Source: Rhodeus uyekii
Taxonomy: Eukaryota > Chordata > Actinopteri > Cypriniformes > Acheilognathidae
Length of the DNA: 64,000 bases
Direction: 5' to 3'
Assembly (NCBI GenBank): GCA_037043235.1
Contig: JAWRVZ010000051.1
Span: 2,052,001 to 2,116,000 of the forward strand
The first letter of the stretch is position 1. The number at the start of each line of letters is the position of its first letter. A model generated the notes under the pieces. The model saw nothing but the letters and a program-made list of their open reading frames with translations, was not told where the DNA came from and searched no databases. A program made the translations under genes and the position numbers. This document shows positions 1 through 13,200 of this stretch, in pieces.

Positions 1-1140
1 CCTGCGGCGCACATGTTCACTTCTGTCCTTTCGCTTATCCTTTTATTTAACCTTCTGGCTCACAAATCTCTCTCACACTCTCCGCTCTGTTTCTCACTTG
101 AACATGCTTTTATGATTTTATGTGTTATTGCACCATGACATCTATATGATATAAAATGGGTCTTATGCTTTCTGAAATATAAGAATTCACAATTTCTGAA
201 ACCATTAGTGAAAATGCTTCTAATCTGCAAGTTTATTTTACATTATTGAGTTCCAATGACAAAAAATATTAATTTTAATACATTAGAGATTGGATTAACA
301 GCACTTAAAAATATTTAAAAGTAATTGATTGAATATGAACTTGCCATCAATCATAATTTTAGATATTTATTCTTTTTATGTCACAGTATTTCTTTGAATA
401 AAAGTGAAAATTCTAGATTTTTGTGTTTTTTCCAGTCATCATTTACTCACGTTCATGTCATTCCAAACCTTCTGTAATCATTTATTCACATTCATGTCAT
501 GCAGGTATTTTATGAAAAGAATGAGCACAGAATCGCCTGACTTGACTCGTTGCTCTTGGGTTAGCCATGAGATGGAAGATTTTGTCTTGCTAGTTACATC
601 GTTGTGGCTACTGTCAGTGTTCCTGCTGTTCTCTGGGGAGAAAGAGCATAAAGAGGTGATTCTTCTAAAGACAAAAGCTCCAGACTGTATTTTGCTATAT
701 ACTAAGTGAAAGGATGGTTTAAGAGCATCTGGCAAGCTCACTAAAAACCCCTCACGAGTCCTTGAAGCCAGTTTGTTTGTCACCCATTGGGTAGACGTTG
801 TGTGGAAGAAGAGGAACCATAATCCACAACCCTGAACTCTTCAGTCTTTTCATGAAACATTGCAAGTTGTATGTGAGTTGTTTCCAAAATAGGGCTGTTG
901 TTCTCAGTTGAGCAGACCCCAAATCTATGCAGAACAAATAAGCATGATGCACATGCCAAGAAAAAAAGATTTACTTAATTAAAATGAGCTAAAACACTTA
1001 ATCCATTTTTGTTGGGGCTGCATGCATAATTTTTGTTACATTGACTGAAACCGTAAAGTAAACTTTGAAAGTTTTTTTTTAGTGAAGGGAAATAGCTGTT
1101 AATTTTCAATGTTCAGATATGTTTGACATTTAAGTTTCTG
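1..1140. other. AT-rich intergenic DNA, no gene seen
   Basis: No exon-like or conserved coding stretch was recognised. Around 447-500 the phrase 'tcattta(c/t)tcac(g/a)ttcatgtcat' occurs twice. Similar wording recurs near 47090 and, inverted, near 52690, so part of it is probably an old interspersed repeat that I cannot name. The open frames on both strands at 404-783 overlap each other and show no recognisable domain. Confidence 0.5.
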
Positions 1141-1143
1141 ATA

Positions 1144-2040
1144 TTGTGGCGAGCAGGGTGTCCCTCAAATCCGATTGGTTGATTGAAATGTTTATCCTGG
1201 AACATGTTGCACTTTGTGAAATGAGGGCAAAGTTGCATGAAAGGCGAAAGTCTTGGACAGAGACAAGTCTCGCCACACTTCAGGATCTCTCCTATGTGTC
1301 TTGTTGGAGATGTTTCTCACCCACTGAAGCGTTGGTGGTTGCGATTCTGAACACATCTCAGAAATATTATATGAAGTCTGATAGAGAATGCCTTGCGAGG
1401 TCCACAAGGTATCCGCCGATTGGAGCGCTCACCCTTTTAACAGAGAAAGGATAAATTATATTTTAGGATGGTTAGTGGCATTGAAGGAGAAATCCGTTGC
1501 ACTCCTCCACCCTGCCAGCCTCCGCCTCCGGCCATGAGACTTGCTACCATGAAGGCTGATGGCCGGTGGTTCCGGGTGACGAGGCCAGTAACAGCAGAAG
1601 TGATTTCCCGCTATCCCATGCCAGTTCCGGTTCTTCCATTTTGCCAGTTTATGCCGTCTGACCTTCTGTTACTTGGATACTCAGACGAGTGTTAAGTTCA
1701 AATCAAGGTTTTTATTTACGTAGTTCAAGAGTGAAGCAAGATTAAATGGTTGTGAGTTCTTGGGATGATCAGGGTTACAGGATAGCGGGGTTGGATTCCA
1801 GTGAGGGGGAAGTACAGGTTCCAGGAAGCGATGACGATGGAAGGGAAGCAGGGGTCGTCAGGGAGGACGCCAGGAGAGGATCTTTTGGAGTCTTGGATAG
1901 GGTTCGTAAGAATTGCGGACAGATGACGAATGCCGCCGGGCTCCTTAAATAGTCCCCGCCTCCTCCACCTGGCCAATGAGAGACATCCTAGGGTTCACCT
2001 ATGAGAAAGGCAGAACTAGGGAAACACATGAAAAACAGTG
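1144..2040. repeat. Possible LTR-type retroelement remnant (unclassified)
   Basis: This block is clearly richer in GC and CpG than its flanks. It starts with 'gtggcgagcagggtg', wording close to 'gtggcaagcaggg' in the LTR-type element near 47936. It contains several short overlapping open frames but no transposase, reverse transcriptase or protease motif. I infer an inserted element, perhaps a solo LTR or internal fragment. The boundaries are approximate and the class is not established. Confidence 0.3.
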
Positions 2041-2148
2041 TCATCGAACCATTCACAAGAAAACGAGGATCGTAATAATGTATATTTATACTTAAAAAAT
2101 ATTTCAATTAAATCTATTTAATTATAAAACCTTAATATTATGCATTGA

Positions 2149-2164
2149 CTCTCTCTCTCTCTCT
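2149..2164. repeat. (CT)n microsatellite
   Basis: A short perfect CT dinucleotide run at the edge of a CpG-bearing segment. No function is inferred. Confidence 0.8.
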
Positions 2165-2262
2165 CATCCGATACGTACTATGGTGCTCTACACTCATCAA
2201 TGACAGTAGTCATCAATGAGACTCCAGTAATGACGACGATGACAGACCTGTGCGGTTCATGA

Positions 2263-2285
2263 ATGTGATGATGATGATGATGATG
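2263..2285. repeat. (GAT)n trinucleotide microsatellite
   Basis: A run of gat/atg units. It lies in noncoding sequence and is expected to vary in length. Confidence 0.75.
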
Positions 2286-2564
2286 GTGTTACTGCAATGA
2301 TATAATGAGGCCTTTAAATCAGTTCGGGAAGCGCCAGATATCTGCGATGGATCGTCAACATTTGCTTCTGAGAGAGGCGAAGAGGCTCCACTCCACTCTT
2401 GCTCTCATTGGTCGATCTCGCGCCGGGAACCAATCACGTGTCTTGTCTGAGTGCCGTGGGCGTGTACAAAGCCTCTGAGAGAGTTTCTCTCTTTGTCTGG
2501 CATCCTGGGAAACCGTTTCTCTTGCATCACGATGAAGCAACGCTGCTTTCAGCAAGACTGCTGC

Positions 2565-2671
2565 CAATATGGCGGTGTTTTGGAATTTTTATTTTTCAAT
2601 GAATATTTTTGAAAAATCTGCGATGCACTGAGGCCGCGAAACTTGAACTGCGAAGTGGCGAAGGATTACTG
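2565..2671 (-). mobile_element. Pogo/Tigger-like MITE, right end
   Basis: The segment ends in 'gcgaagtggcgaaggattactg' followed by ta. Its reverse complement matches the left half of the complete small element at 31817-31996, including the 'gcctcagtgcatcgcagattttt' stretch. The partner end was not found, so this is a truncated copy. The CAG...CTG tips flanked by TA fit the pogo/Tigger branch of Tc1/mariner. Confidence 0.6.
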
Positions 2672-3428
2672 TAGTTTAATTTACTCTTTTTTTTTCCCCT
2701 TTACACATCTTTTGTTGGCGACACCAAAGTTTGTTGTGCATTCAATCAAACTGAAAGACTAACCAACTTAGAAACCAATTTCTGTGAAATTGTCTCAGGC
2801 TCACACTTGGACACGAAATAAATTGAGACAAGATTGGGTTGGTTAGTTAAGGACCTTGGGCTCTTTTAAAGAAATGCCTTATCTTAAGCCTTAATGTCAG
2901 ATCTGACAAGATAAACAGAACATTTAAAGATCCTAACTAAAATCGCTGTAGTACTAACAGATAAGATGCACCTGTAATGCTTCCATAAGGTTATTTTCTG
3001 AGAAAGAGATTAGATTAGATTAGAGCAGGGCTGTCAACCTTTTCACGTATAGAGGCTCCTTTTTTATATTAATATAAAAAATGATAGCTTTTCTCAACAG
3101 GTTGTAATAACTTTAATTTAATTTTAGTTTTCTTTGTGTGTCTACAGACTCCTTGCAGTACCCTATTCACCCCATACGACCCCCATGGACTGTCTGGTTG
3201 TAATCCTTGTGATTTAAACAGTTTTGAAAGGAAGAGAGCATGGTGAGCCTGAAAGCTGTGAAGAATAGAGGTTTAATCTTTGTATGTGAGCAACATTTCA
3301 TGCACTGAGGACTGTGTAGATGTCCAGTGGACCGTCCTTTTAAAGCGAATAAATAATGTGCATTACACTTGATTAAAGTTCATTAGAAAGTATTTATTTA
3401 ATTAACACACAGGCAGAGGAGCAATATA

Positions 3429-3560
3429 CAGTAATACTTTGAGATACGATTGTCCAGACATACGAGTATTCCGAGATACGAGCAAGCCTTCTAGCAAATT
3501 TTTGCTTTGAGATATGAGCAAAGATTTGAGATATGAGCAGCGTACAGATACCGAGGTGTC
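3429..3560 (+). mobile_element. Pogo/Tigger-like element, terminal region only
   Basis: It begins with 'cagtaatactttgagatacg' after a TA and continues with phased 'agatacgag' and 'atatgagca' units. The same tip appears inverted at the end of the larger element at 35715-36721 ('ctcgaggtattactg'). No matching second terminus was found downstream, so the right end is unknown. Confidence 0.55.
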
Positions 3561-6500
3561 GGAGCAGTCCATGCGCTTCACTCCTTCACTTCACGTGTTC
3601 GTTGACTTCTCCTGCAAGTCTTCCTGTGGTGTGTTATATACATTTATGGTGTAATTGCATATGATCTCCACTAGAGGCAGCTTGGTTTTACAGCGGGGGT
3701 TACCGGGGGCAACGAGTGATTCACTAGTATTAAGCTGGGAGCAGCACGAGTTATGAGTGTTCAATAATAATAAATATGAGCTTCTGAGGCACATTATTGT
3801 GCATGTAGTTTATCCAATACACAACACGGGAAGAAACACTACAATTATGCATTGTGTTTGCATTATCTACATAATCCCTCCCTCCTCTTCCTCCTTATGC
3901 AAATAAGAAACCTCTGCTTCTAACCACAAGTTGAGAGTGCCAAACGCAGAGCTTTGCGATGGTGTTTGTGAATGTTCGTTGCAACGTGGTTACATGGAAA
4001 ATAGTGAAAATGCAAATGACTTTAAGGTCATTGTTCAGCCTTTTTCCTTTATGATTATATCTTGTTTTGTCAGATTTTCACTCCAGCCCTCTTTATAACA
4101 TAAACAACCTACAGTTATAATATATAGATTTTGCTATCTTGAATATTAAGGAACGAGTGTCTGGAAAGAACATCTTTTTCTACTGTTAAATTTTAGAAGA
4201 AAAATCTAGATTTGTCTGTCACAATTTCTAATAACCTTTACTTCATTTTTTTGCACTGGTATGACATCTCTGTGAACAGCAGGATTTAAAGACACCTCTG
4301 GTCTTTAAAAAGATGTCCACCACTTTAATGACATGCCATATCCATATTTAATTTAGTGTAACATTCAGAAGTTCACATAATGATAGGCATGCATTCTTTA
4401 ATTAATCAGTGATCAGTGCATTGTGCCATATTAGCAAACAAATAATGCTCTTTAGCTTCTAATTGAAAGCTTGCCTCCCTGAAATATTTATTGTAAAGAG
4501 ACACTGATTAATAAAAGTATCCTACAGACATGTTATTATTTTTACTACCGTATTATTGTTGTTGTTGTGTATTAATAATTATTTGTAATCTAATCCAGTA
4601 CTACAATCTTCTGGGTTTCTATGGTGATTTAAAGTCTTTATAGATCTGCCATCACCATTCGTGCTCACAGCACAGCTTCAATTTCTGAAACAGTCTGACT
4701 AATAATAGTTCATTTAGAACGGTAGGAGGCATAATGAATAGACTAGCAATAGAACGATCCGTTATAAGTGCCTTTTTTATAAGCAATAAGGTTTGTACCC
4801 GTTCGAGAACCTTGAAAACTGGACTCTGTGATTCAGAGGGACTCAGACTCTGAATTGTCTGTCCACGACATTACACACGGCAGAAATAGTAACTTATGTA
4901 AGTGTCACAGCTGTCATGTTTTTCTTCATATTTGCTATAGTGAGTGCAGGCTAAAAACAAGACATGCTTAAATAGGAATTTTCATTATATATAACAAATG
5001 AATTTCAGATTTAATTTTATGTATGACAAACTTTTATGAGACATTCTCTTCTTTATTTTCAAAGTATTCTGGGAAAAGCAACAAGAAACAATGAAGACCT
5101 ACAAATTGCAATTTAAAATATAAATGCATTTCATGAAAGATTATACAGTGTAACAATTGGCAGATTAACAACAGACACAAAAAAAACACACTTGGCACTG
5201 ACACAAAACCTTGATGCTGGTTTATGCCATAGTTTGTGGGATACTAAACTTTTCACTCACTGATTTGAATTCATCAGCTGTTGGATTTGGCCGGATTCTC
5301 CATACAGCCCTCTTGGGGTTGAAGTTCTCTTAAAGTCAGCAGATTGTGTCGCTTTTACTGAAAGAGTGCTGTAAAAGCTCTTTACTGACCTTGCTGCTCT
5401 ACACCATTCAGTTTTAAAGCATTTCTTCCACCAAAAATGAAATGATATACACTCTAAACTAATCATATTACACATTTTTAGCGCTGCATGGATCAGTGAA
5501 ACCTCACAAAGAAAACTGATTGCATAGCCACTATACAATTTTGGTAAGCCTTACAGCACAACAACATCAGGTAAATTAGCCACAAGCTAATAGTAATTAA
5601 CATCAACAACATTTGCTGAGTTTTTACATTTGCATGGACCATTTCCATTTAATGGTGAGCACTTGTACATTGAGCCAATGATACTTCTGTCTGGCTTGAA
5701 ACAGAACACCAGCTTACTTATTTTTTTGACAAAAGGAAGTGAAACATTAGGGATTAAATGTTTTAAAGTTAGTATAAATTGTTGTCACGACATGTTAGTC
5801 ATTCAGCAGGGTTGAACATAGTTCAGAATTGAATTCAAGCCATCATTCAGTGCTTAAATGTGCTTTTCAGTCATTAATTCCTTCAATTCTACTTCTTTAT
5901 ATTCAAATATAAACTGTTATAATACATTCAAATTCAGGAAGTGAAATGGAATTTAAAAGGCATTCTCAGTTCAATTCCTAATGAACAACCCTGGCATTAA
6001 GTTATGATCTTAAAAATAAAGGAATTTGGCTTTTTTTGTCCTCCTTTCTGTTTACTGTAATAAAAAAAGTAAGTATGTGTTGTATGCTGTCCCAAAAAAA
6101 CAACCCATGCTATAATGAAATATAATGACAGTTTTGTTTTTCAAATCCAATTGTATGCTGTTTTTTGTCATTTGCTAGTGATGAAATTAGACCCATATGT
6201 TTAAATTACTGGAAAAATAGCTAGATGTATGTTAAAATACTTAAAATACTAAAATAGTTAAAATACTTCAATATATATAAAAAAGGCTTAACATTTTTTG
6301 AGTGCAGTATGTAATAGTTGTGAGTTCTCAAACACAACCACAAAACAAAGCTCTTTTTCCCAAGCCAAGTGTAACCAGATTTTAAATGACTACGCATAAT
6401 AAATCTTTTTACACAAAGAGAAAGACACCCAGCAGAAGAAATGGACAAATCAGAAAATTAAATCTTACAATTTTAACTGACCATAATTAGCAATAAACAT

Positions 6501-8382
6501 AGTTTTAAAATGGTTCAGTTCTGCTCATAAGTGTACATAGCCCTTGCAGAATATGCAAGATGTGAATAAATATATTGAGGAATCATACATTTTTAGAACC
6601 GTCCTAAAAAAAAAAATTCCACATCAAATGTTTACAAATAAGCCACAACATAAAATTATAATTTAATTTACACAAATTAAACAGTTCAAAACTTTACATA
6701 CGCTTTCATCTTAATACTGTTTGCTGTTACCTGGATGATCAACAACTGTTTTCTTTTTTTGTAATTGTTAAATTGAGCACTGTTCTTGAGGTCCATCTTT
6801 TCTTACTTTGTTTAAAGATCTGTTTAAAAAAAAAGAATGAAAAACTGGTTTTCAGAAGTAATTTGCTTAAAAGCATGGTGAGTTTTTCTAAATTTGCAAT
6901 CCTGTTACTCATTCTGATTCATTTTGTGTCCTAAAAAGTGGCAAGTTTCAAGAAATACTAAGAGATCATAATACTTTGAAATGTAATTTACTCTGTAAAA
7001 CCAAAACAAGCAACATAATTTCAGAAGAACTTACTACTTAATATACTGCTACTCTAAACTGTTGAAGTTAAACTTAGTTGAAGTTTTTTTAACAAGTTAA
7101 ATCTCTTAAATTAAAAAAAATGATTCTAATGCAAACTTTTAATTTGTGATATAGCTTATTGCGACAATATACGATGTTGTTGTTGTTGTTGCTCTATTTT
7201 ATAATTATACCACACACCGATTAAAATTCTCATTCAGTTTATCATGAGGTTTTTTTCTCAGTAGACCTTAACTCCTTTTGTTTTTATTCTGTTTGACATT
7301 GTCATGGGAAATCTGTCTTAAGTAGATCAAACTATGATTTATTAGGTTTCTTGTTCTTGGGAATTTAGACAAGAGATGATATGCAAAAATAATAATAATA
7401 ATAATAGCGCATCATCTCTTGACTAAATGTTTAGATTGTGTGGTATAATTTGTGTGTTCTCCGTATGAAGGCAGCAGAAAGAAGAACAGAAACTACAAAC
7501 TCACTGAAGAAATTTAAAGAACCCCCATTAAGAGAAACCTAATAAAATATGTTCTTCATTAGTGTCGCAAATATTTTAATAAGCATTCTTACTCCACAAA
7601 CACTTGACTAATGTAATTTCTTTCTCTAATTTCTGAGAAAATATTTGTATAAAAATAAGCTTTTTTTTGTTTCTTAATGTACTAAAACCTGAAAGCAATG
7701 AATTGATCAAAGCGAGACACTTTCTAAATAGCAACCAGTTTTCCAATGTCATGAAATCAATAAAAGCCATTAAAAGGCCCAGGTTGAACCCAGCTGGTTG
7801 TATAATGATTGTTATGGCGTAATTTATCATTGTCACCATAGTATGGCTTGCAATTCACAGGTAAGGAACAGGTAGATGTTATTTGATGACATAGTTACAA
7901 AATATGTCCTTCCTTTCAAGTGTTAATGAGCTCTTTTCTTTCTTTTTTTTTACTCTGTTCTTTGGGGTCTGTGCGATTTTTAATGTTTTTTTAATGAAAG
8001 AAGTGTCTGGGCTTGTGTTGGACTAGGCCTTTTGTGATAAACTAAGATCAAATATAGACTAGGTGTATGTGTGACCGTTCTTAAAGGAGCTGGTACAAAT
8101 TATGACCAAGAACATGGTTAGAACTTATTTACACTTTTAAGGTAACACTTGTCTGAAACAAAAGAAGCATGGACAAAAATACACATCCTTAGACAGATAA
8201 TGGAATGAATTGATCACATTCATTCTCTTTACAGTCCATTTACATTCATCTTGTTCTTACAGCATTAAGTATAGAATTGAACCCTGATAAAGCCACAGTC
8301 ATTTGAGTCACAGTTGCAGATTGTGCTAATTATTTTCATCTTTGCTGCACTGCTGTTCTGTTTTTTTCTCAGTCAATATATA
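3561..8382. other. AT-rich intergenic DNA, no gene recognised
   Basis: Long AT-rich stretch with homopolymer runs and small microsatellites such as (GTT)n near 7175 and (AAT)n near 7390. Short open frames occur (for example 5257-5538 minus and 7576-7839 minus). None shows a recognised domain, a convincing splice pattern or a conserved motif that I can name. Confidence 0.5.
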
Positions 8383-9099
8383 TACTCACCTAAAGGATTA
8401 TTAGGAACACACACTAATACTGTGTTTGACCCCCTTTTGTCTTCAGAACTGCCTTAATTATACGTGGCATTGATTCAACAAGCTGCTGAAAGCATTCTTT
8501 AGAAATGTTGGCCATATTGATAGGAGCATCTTGCAGTTGATGGAGATTTGTGGGATGCACATCCAGGACACGAAGCTCCCGTTCCTCCACATCCCAAAGA
8601 TGCTCTATTGGGTTGAGATCTGGTGACTGTGGGGCATTTTAGTACCGTGAACTCATTGTCATGTTCAAGAAACCAATCTGAAATGATTCAAGCTTTGTGA
8701 CATGGTGCATTATCCTGCTGGAAGCAGCATCAGAGGATGGGCACATGGTGGTCATGAAGGGATTGACATGGTCAGAAACAATGTTCAGGTAGGCCGTGGC
8801 ATTTGAACAAAGCCCAATTGGCACTAAGGGGCCTAAAGTGTGCCAAGAAAACATCCCCACATCATTACACCACCACCACCAGCCTGCACAGTGGTAATAA
8901 GGCATGATGGATCCATGTTCTCATTCTGTTTACGCCAAATTCTGACTCGACCATCTGAATGTCTCAACAGAAATCAGAGCGGCCCGTCTGGCAGCAACAA
9001 CCATGCCACGCTCAAAAGTGCTTAAATCACCTTTCTGATTTCTATTGGTTGATTAGATAACTGAACAGCTGTTCCTAATAATCCTTTAGTTGAGTGTAT
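8383..9099 (-). mobile_element. Tc1-like DNA transposon, internally deleted copy
   Basis: Inverted ends 'actcacctaaaggattatta' (left) and 'taataatcctttagttgagt' (right) sit beside TA, the Tc1/mariner target. Translating the minus strand in broken frames gives Tc1 transposase pieces: the glycine-rich AGGGG..MMWGCF stretch, 'LNATAYLNIVSDHVNPFMTT' and the 'FLNMTMSS' region. At about 0.7 kb it is shorter than an intact Tc1 element of this type. The N-terminal DNA-binding part is mostly gone, and stops and frameshifts are present. This copy is non-autonomous. Two further copies of the family are at 33572 and 53540. Confidence 0.85.
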
Positions 9100-9796
9100 A
9101 TCAAATATGACATATGGCATCTTTCCACTAAAATGTCAATCACTCCATTTGCTTTCACAACAGTGCTAAAATCACCTATTTACATGTTAATAGAAACACA
9201 CAAACACAATATACAAAATACTAATGCACATTTCAGGAAAACATTGGCACAACTGTGCAATACCATCTTGAGAAAAGATAAACACGGCTAAATTTAATGA
9301 TCACAGCTTGTTGCCTAATCAGGGAGAAATTGTTAGGCTCAATTGTTATTTCACAGACTCCAATTAAAATATCAGAAATGTTTAATACAAGACTACAATG
9401 AAATTGATCCCACAGATTATCCTGAATGGACTAGATGTTTGTTTTGGCATGAACTAGAGTAATTCAAATCGTTTTAATTAAATTCGGTCAAAAAGTTAAA
9501 GTTTGTAAACAAATGCTTTACAAAGCAAGTATTTCCTTAAACATGACTTCAACCTCTATTAATGTCACTCTCGTTCCTTTCCAGGAAACAAAATATAGAG
9601 CTTGAGAATTTTAAGGTCCAAAATCCTTGTAGAAAAAATTGGTTCATTCAAACATTAAGAAGGGAATTATTCTCTCTTCCAAGAAATTGTCTTAGGAGAT
9701 TAGTACTTTAGGACTGGCATGATCTAATGATCTCACTTTTCATATCTTACTTTACATTACAGATCACAGCCAGAGTGCATAAATCATCCATCTATC
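9100..9796. other. Intergenic / former 3' flank of the receptor gene
   Basis: AT-rich DNA with no recognised gene. Before the L1 insertion it would have lain just 3' of the receptor stop codon on the minus strand, so part of it may have been 3' UTR. I could not fix a polyadenylation site. Confidence 0.4.
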
Positions 9797-9955
9797 TTTC
9801 CTGTAGCTCAACCAGTAGAGCATTGGTGTTTGCAACACCAAGGTCATGGGTTCGATCCCAGGGAAAGCAAGAACTGATTAGAATGTCAATGTTTCTTGAA
9901 TGCAATGCAAGTCACTTTGCATCACAAAAACAACTGCCAAATGCATGAATGTCAA
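9797..9955 (+). mobile_element. tRNA-derived SINE (HAmo-like)
   Basis: A tRNA-like head 'tgtagctcaaccagtagagc' (A-box side) is followed by a good B box, 'ggtcatgggttcgatccc' at 9842-9859. The body and the tail 'gccaaatgcatgaatg' follow. The layout and wording fit the cyprinid HAmo-type SINE, whose tail resembles L2 LINE 3' ends. That name is from memory and unchecked. The copy is antisense to the receptor gene. It ends about one base before the gene's original stop codon at 9957-9959, so the ancestral 3' UTR began with a SINE. Confidence 0.8.
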
Positions 9956-9956
9956 T

Positions 9957-9980
9957 CTATTCATCCCAGGCTTGGTTTTT
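9957..9980 (-). pseudogene. Displaced original 3' end of the NPFF receptor CDS
   Basis: On the minus strand this segment reads Lys-Asn-Gln-Ala-Trp-Asp-Glu-stop, with TAG at 9959-9957. Lys-Asn-Gln-Ala-Trp falls within the 16-bp duplication also present at 15679-15694, where the same codons end exon 3. The segment is therefore the original C-terminal coding end of the receptor, split from the rest of exon 3 by the L1 insertion. The Trp-Asp pair resembles the C-terminus I recall for mammalian NPFFR1 (...AWDI); this should be checked. Confidence 0.85.
9965..9980. repeat. Target-site duplication of the L1, 3' side
   Basis: The 16 bases cccaggcttggttttt are repeated exactly at 15679-15694, and the two copies bracket the LINE. 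The T run continues to 9989 and merges with the poly(A) tail of the minus-strand element, so the inner edge is ambiguous by a few bases. Confidence 0.9.
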
Positions 9981-10005
9981 TTTTTTTTTCAATTATCTTT
10001 TTATT
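9976..10005 (-). terminator. L1 poly(A) signal and tail
   Basis: The minus strand reads AATAAA at 10005-10000, then a poly(A) run of 14 bases at 9989-9976 after about ten bases. This is the layout expected for an L1 3' end. It could also serve as the polyadenylation site of any receptor transcript that reads through the whole element. Confidence 0.7.
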
Positions 10006-10222
10006 GATTTTTTAACCTTTTTTTAACATAACAAACAAAAGGGAAAATATATAATAATGCAAATGAAATAGATAAATAATAGTAACAAAAAGAAAAAAAA
10101 AAAAAAAAAAAACCACAATTTTTTTTTTTTTTTTTGCATACAATTAAATCAAGTCACTCCATGGTCACAGATACCAGTTCAATCTTTGTAAATACAATGT
10201 ACACATGTCAAGCACTGTAGTG

Positions 10223-13200
10223 TCAGAGGTCCATAAGTGGTTCCCATATCCTTCTGAAGACATGCCCCATATTTTTTAGGGTGTATGTGCGTTGTTCCAG
10301 TCTTAAAGTTTCATTTAGAATTTGTTTAAACAGATTGAATGATGGGGGTCTTTTTTGTTTCCAATTGAGCAAGATGCATTTTTTTGCTATATACGACATC
10401 AAGATAATCCTCTTCTTGCATACGGTATCCCGTGTGTTGTCCACTTCCGTGCCAAAGAGGTACAGTGTTGGTGTAAAGTCCAGTGGGGTTTTCACAATCT
10501 TAACAGTTAGATCATGTACTGCCTTCCAGAAATGTTTTAATTTCCTGCATTCCCAAAAAACATGCATAATTGACCCTTTACATGATTTGCAACGATGACA
10601 TCTGGGGGATGAATTAGGAAACATTTTACTTAGGCGGATCGGAGTAAGGTACATTCTGTGCATGAATTTATAATTTTGTTCGATTATTTTATTACAGGAC
10701 AGTGAGGAAAACACATTCTGACATATCGTATCCCACTGAACATCATCAAAAGCACATCCCATATCCTTCTGCCATATGTTTCTAAGTGGGGTCAAAGAAG
10801 AGCTGTAGTGGTCCAACAAAGTGCTATAAATCTCAGAGATTTTTCCTTTTAATGATGTCGATTTTACCAAAATCTCCTCAAGATTTGTTAGCTCCAAAGA
10901 TAGGCGTTTCTCCCCTTTTAGGGTGTTTATTAGATGGCGAATCTGTAAGTATTTATAAAAGTCCTGTTTCGGAATTTCATATTCCGACATTAAGACCGCG
11001 AAGGACTTGAGCGTATCATTGTTGAACAATTGTTGGAATTGGTGTATACCGTTACATTTCCACTTTACGAACAAGGAACCACCAATCGATGGTGGCAGAT
11101 CTGGATTTGGGGATAAGGGGGAAAGCCTGGAGATTTTACCAAAATTCCCACAGAACTTGTTTGTGTCTTGCCAAGCCCGAAGAGTGTTGTAAACTACATA
11201 TGTTTTTGTTATTTGATGTAGTGCGTTTATGTTGTTAATGAATGGTAGTAAGTTTGTGGAAATGGGAGTACAAAGTTCTTCTTCTATGTCTATCCAGTGT
11301 GCACTATTTCGTCTTTGCACCCAGCTAATAATGCCCTTCGTCTGAGCGGCCCAATAGTACATCTGTAAGTCTGGTAATGCCAGTCCCCCTTTCTCTCTGG
11401 ATTTTGTTAGAGTTTTAAAAGATATTCTTGGGGAAGAATTTTTCCATATGAAAGAGGTTAACATTTTGTTTATAGATTTAAAGAAAGTTTTATCCAAGTA
11501 ACAGGGCAGTGACTGAAATAAATAGCTGAAACGGGGCAGAACATTCATTTTAATTACATTAATTCGTCCGAGAAATGAGATGGGGAGCAATTTCCAATGT
11601 TCTAATTCTTCTTTAATCTTTTTAACCAGTGGAATGTAGTTTATGGAGTAGAGATCCTTAAGTTTTAGAGCCACGTTCACCCCAAGGTATTTAAAGCTGC
11701 TTTGTACCCAGGTGAACGGTGAGATTGCCTTGAGTCTATTCGAAACTGACGAGTTAAATAATAATGCGTTGGATTTTGTCAAATTAATTTTATAGCCTGA
11801 TATTGTTCCAAACTTAGCGATAAGGTCTAATACTGCTGGGATTGATTGCTCGGGGCTAGTTAAGTATAGAATTATATCATCGGCATAAAGTGAAATTTTG
11901 TGCTGGGTTTTCCCGATATTAATACCAGCGATCTCTTCATTGGTCCGTATTGCTTCTGCAAGTGGTTCAATTGCCAAGTTAAATAAAAACGGAGACAAGG
12001 GGCACCCCTGGCGGCAGCCTCTAGACAAATCAAATTTTTCAGTGAGGGTGCCGTTTATACATATTTGGGCTTGTGGATTGCTGTACATAGTTCTGACCCA
12101 TCTAATACATTTTTCACCAAGGTTAAATTTCTCCAGAACGGCAAACAAATATGACCACTCAACCCTGTCAAACGCTTTTTCTGCGTCAAGTGAGAGTAGT
12201 AAGGCTGTTCTGTTGTGTAAGGACGAGTGGTCGATTATATTTAATAACCTCCGGATGTTGTCAGATGCATAGCGTGCCTTCACAAAGCCGGACTGGTCGG
12301 GATTAATAATCTGGGGCAAAATGCCTTCCAGCCTGTGTGCGATTAATTTGGATAATATCTTGAAGTCAGCTGGAAGTAGTGAAATTGGGCGAAATGATGC
12401 GCATTCAGCAGCATCCTTATCCTTCTTGTGTATTAAAGATATTATTGCCGTCTTCATAGTTTCAGGAAGAACGCCATTTTCAAAAAAATCAGTAACCATG
12501 GGCATAAAGAGTGGCTCGATTTGCACCCAGAAAGCCTTGTAGAATTCTACAGAATATCCGTCTAAACCTGGGGTTTTTCCGGAGGGCATTGACTTAATTA
12601 CTTGTAGCACTTCCTCTGGGGTGAATGGGGCATTTAACTGTTCCTTCTCATCCTCTGAAATAGAGGGTAAGGATAGTTTTTCCAAAAAACTGTGAATATC
12701 TGTTTCGGAGGGATTTTCTGACGCGTAAAGCTGTTTATAAAAATCAAGAAATGCGGACTTAATAGATTGAGTATCATATTTCAACTGACCTGCCGCATCA
12801 CGTGTGCACTTTATTGTACTTTCAGTACGTTCTTTTTTGAGTTGATAAGCTAGAAGCTTACTCGGCTTATTGCCATATTCATGATATTTCTGTTTAGTAA
12901 AGAATAGAAGTTTTTTAATGTGTTCTGTTTGTATGAGATTAAGATTGGTTCTGGCTGCATTTAATTTTCTCAAATTTTCCTCTGTGGGAGATTGTTTATG
13001 GCATTGTTCCAACTCGATTAACTCTTTCTTAAGTTGTTCTGCTTTTTTAGTCATTAATTTTTTTTTTGCAGATGCATATGAGATCAACTGGCCCCTAATT
13101 ACTGCTTTAGCCGCGTCCCACATCACTGCCGGAGTGACAGGGGAGGCCGCATTATCCTGTCTGTATTGCTCCAGCCATTTTTTTACATTTTTACAGGCTT

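Noticed and set aside
5257..5538. 93-codon minus-strand frame considered as an exon
   Set aside because: No known domain, and no partner exons or clear splice sites were found. It could be real but cannot be supported here.
9797..9870. A functional tRNA gene, suggested by A-box and B-box wording
   Set aside because: It lacks a proper cloverleaf and continues into a SINE body and tail repeated at four other sites.
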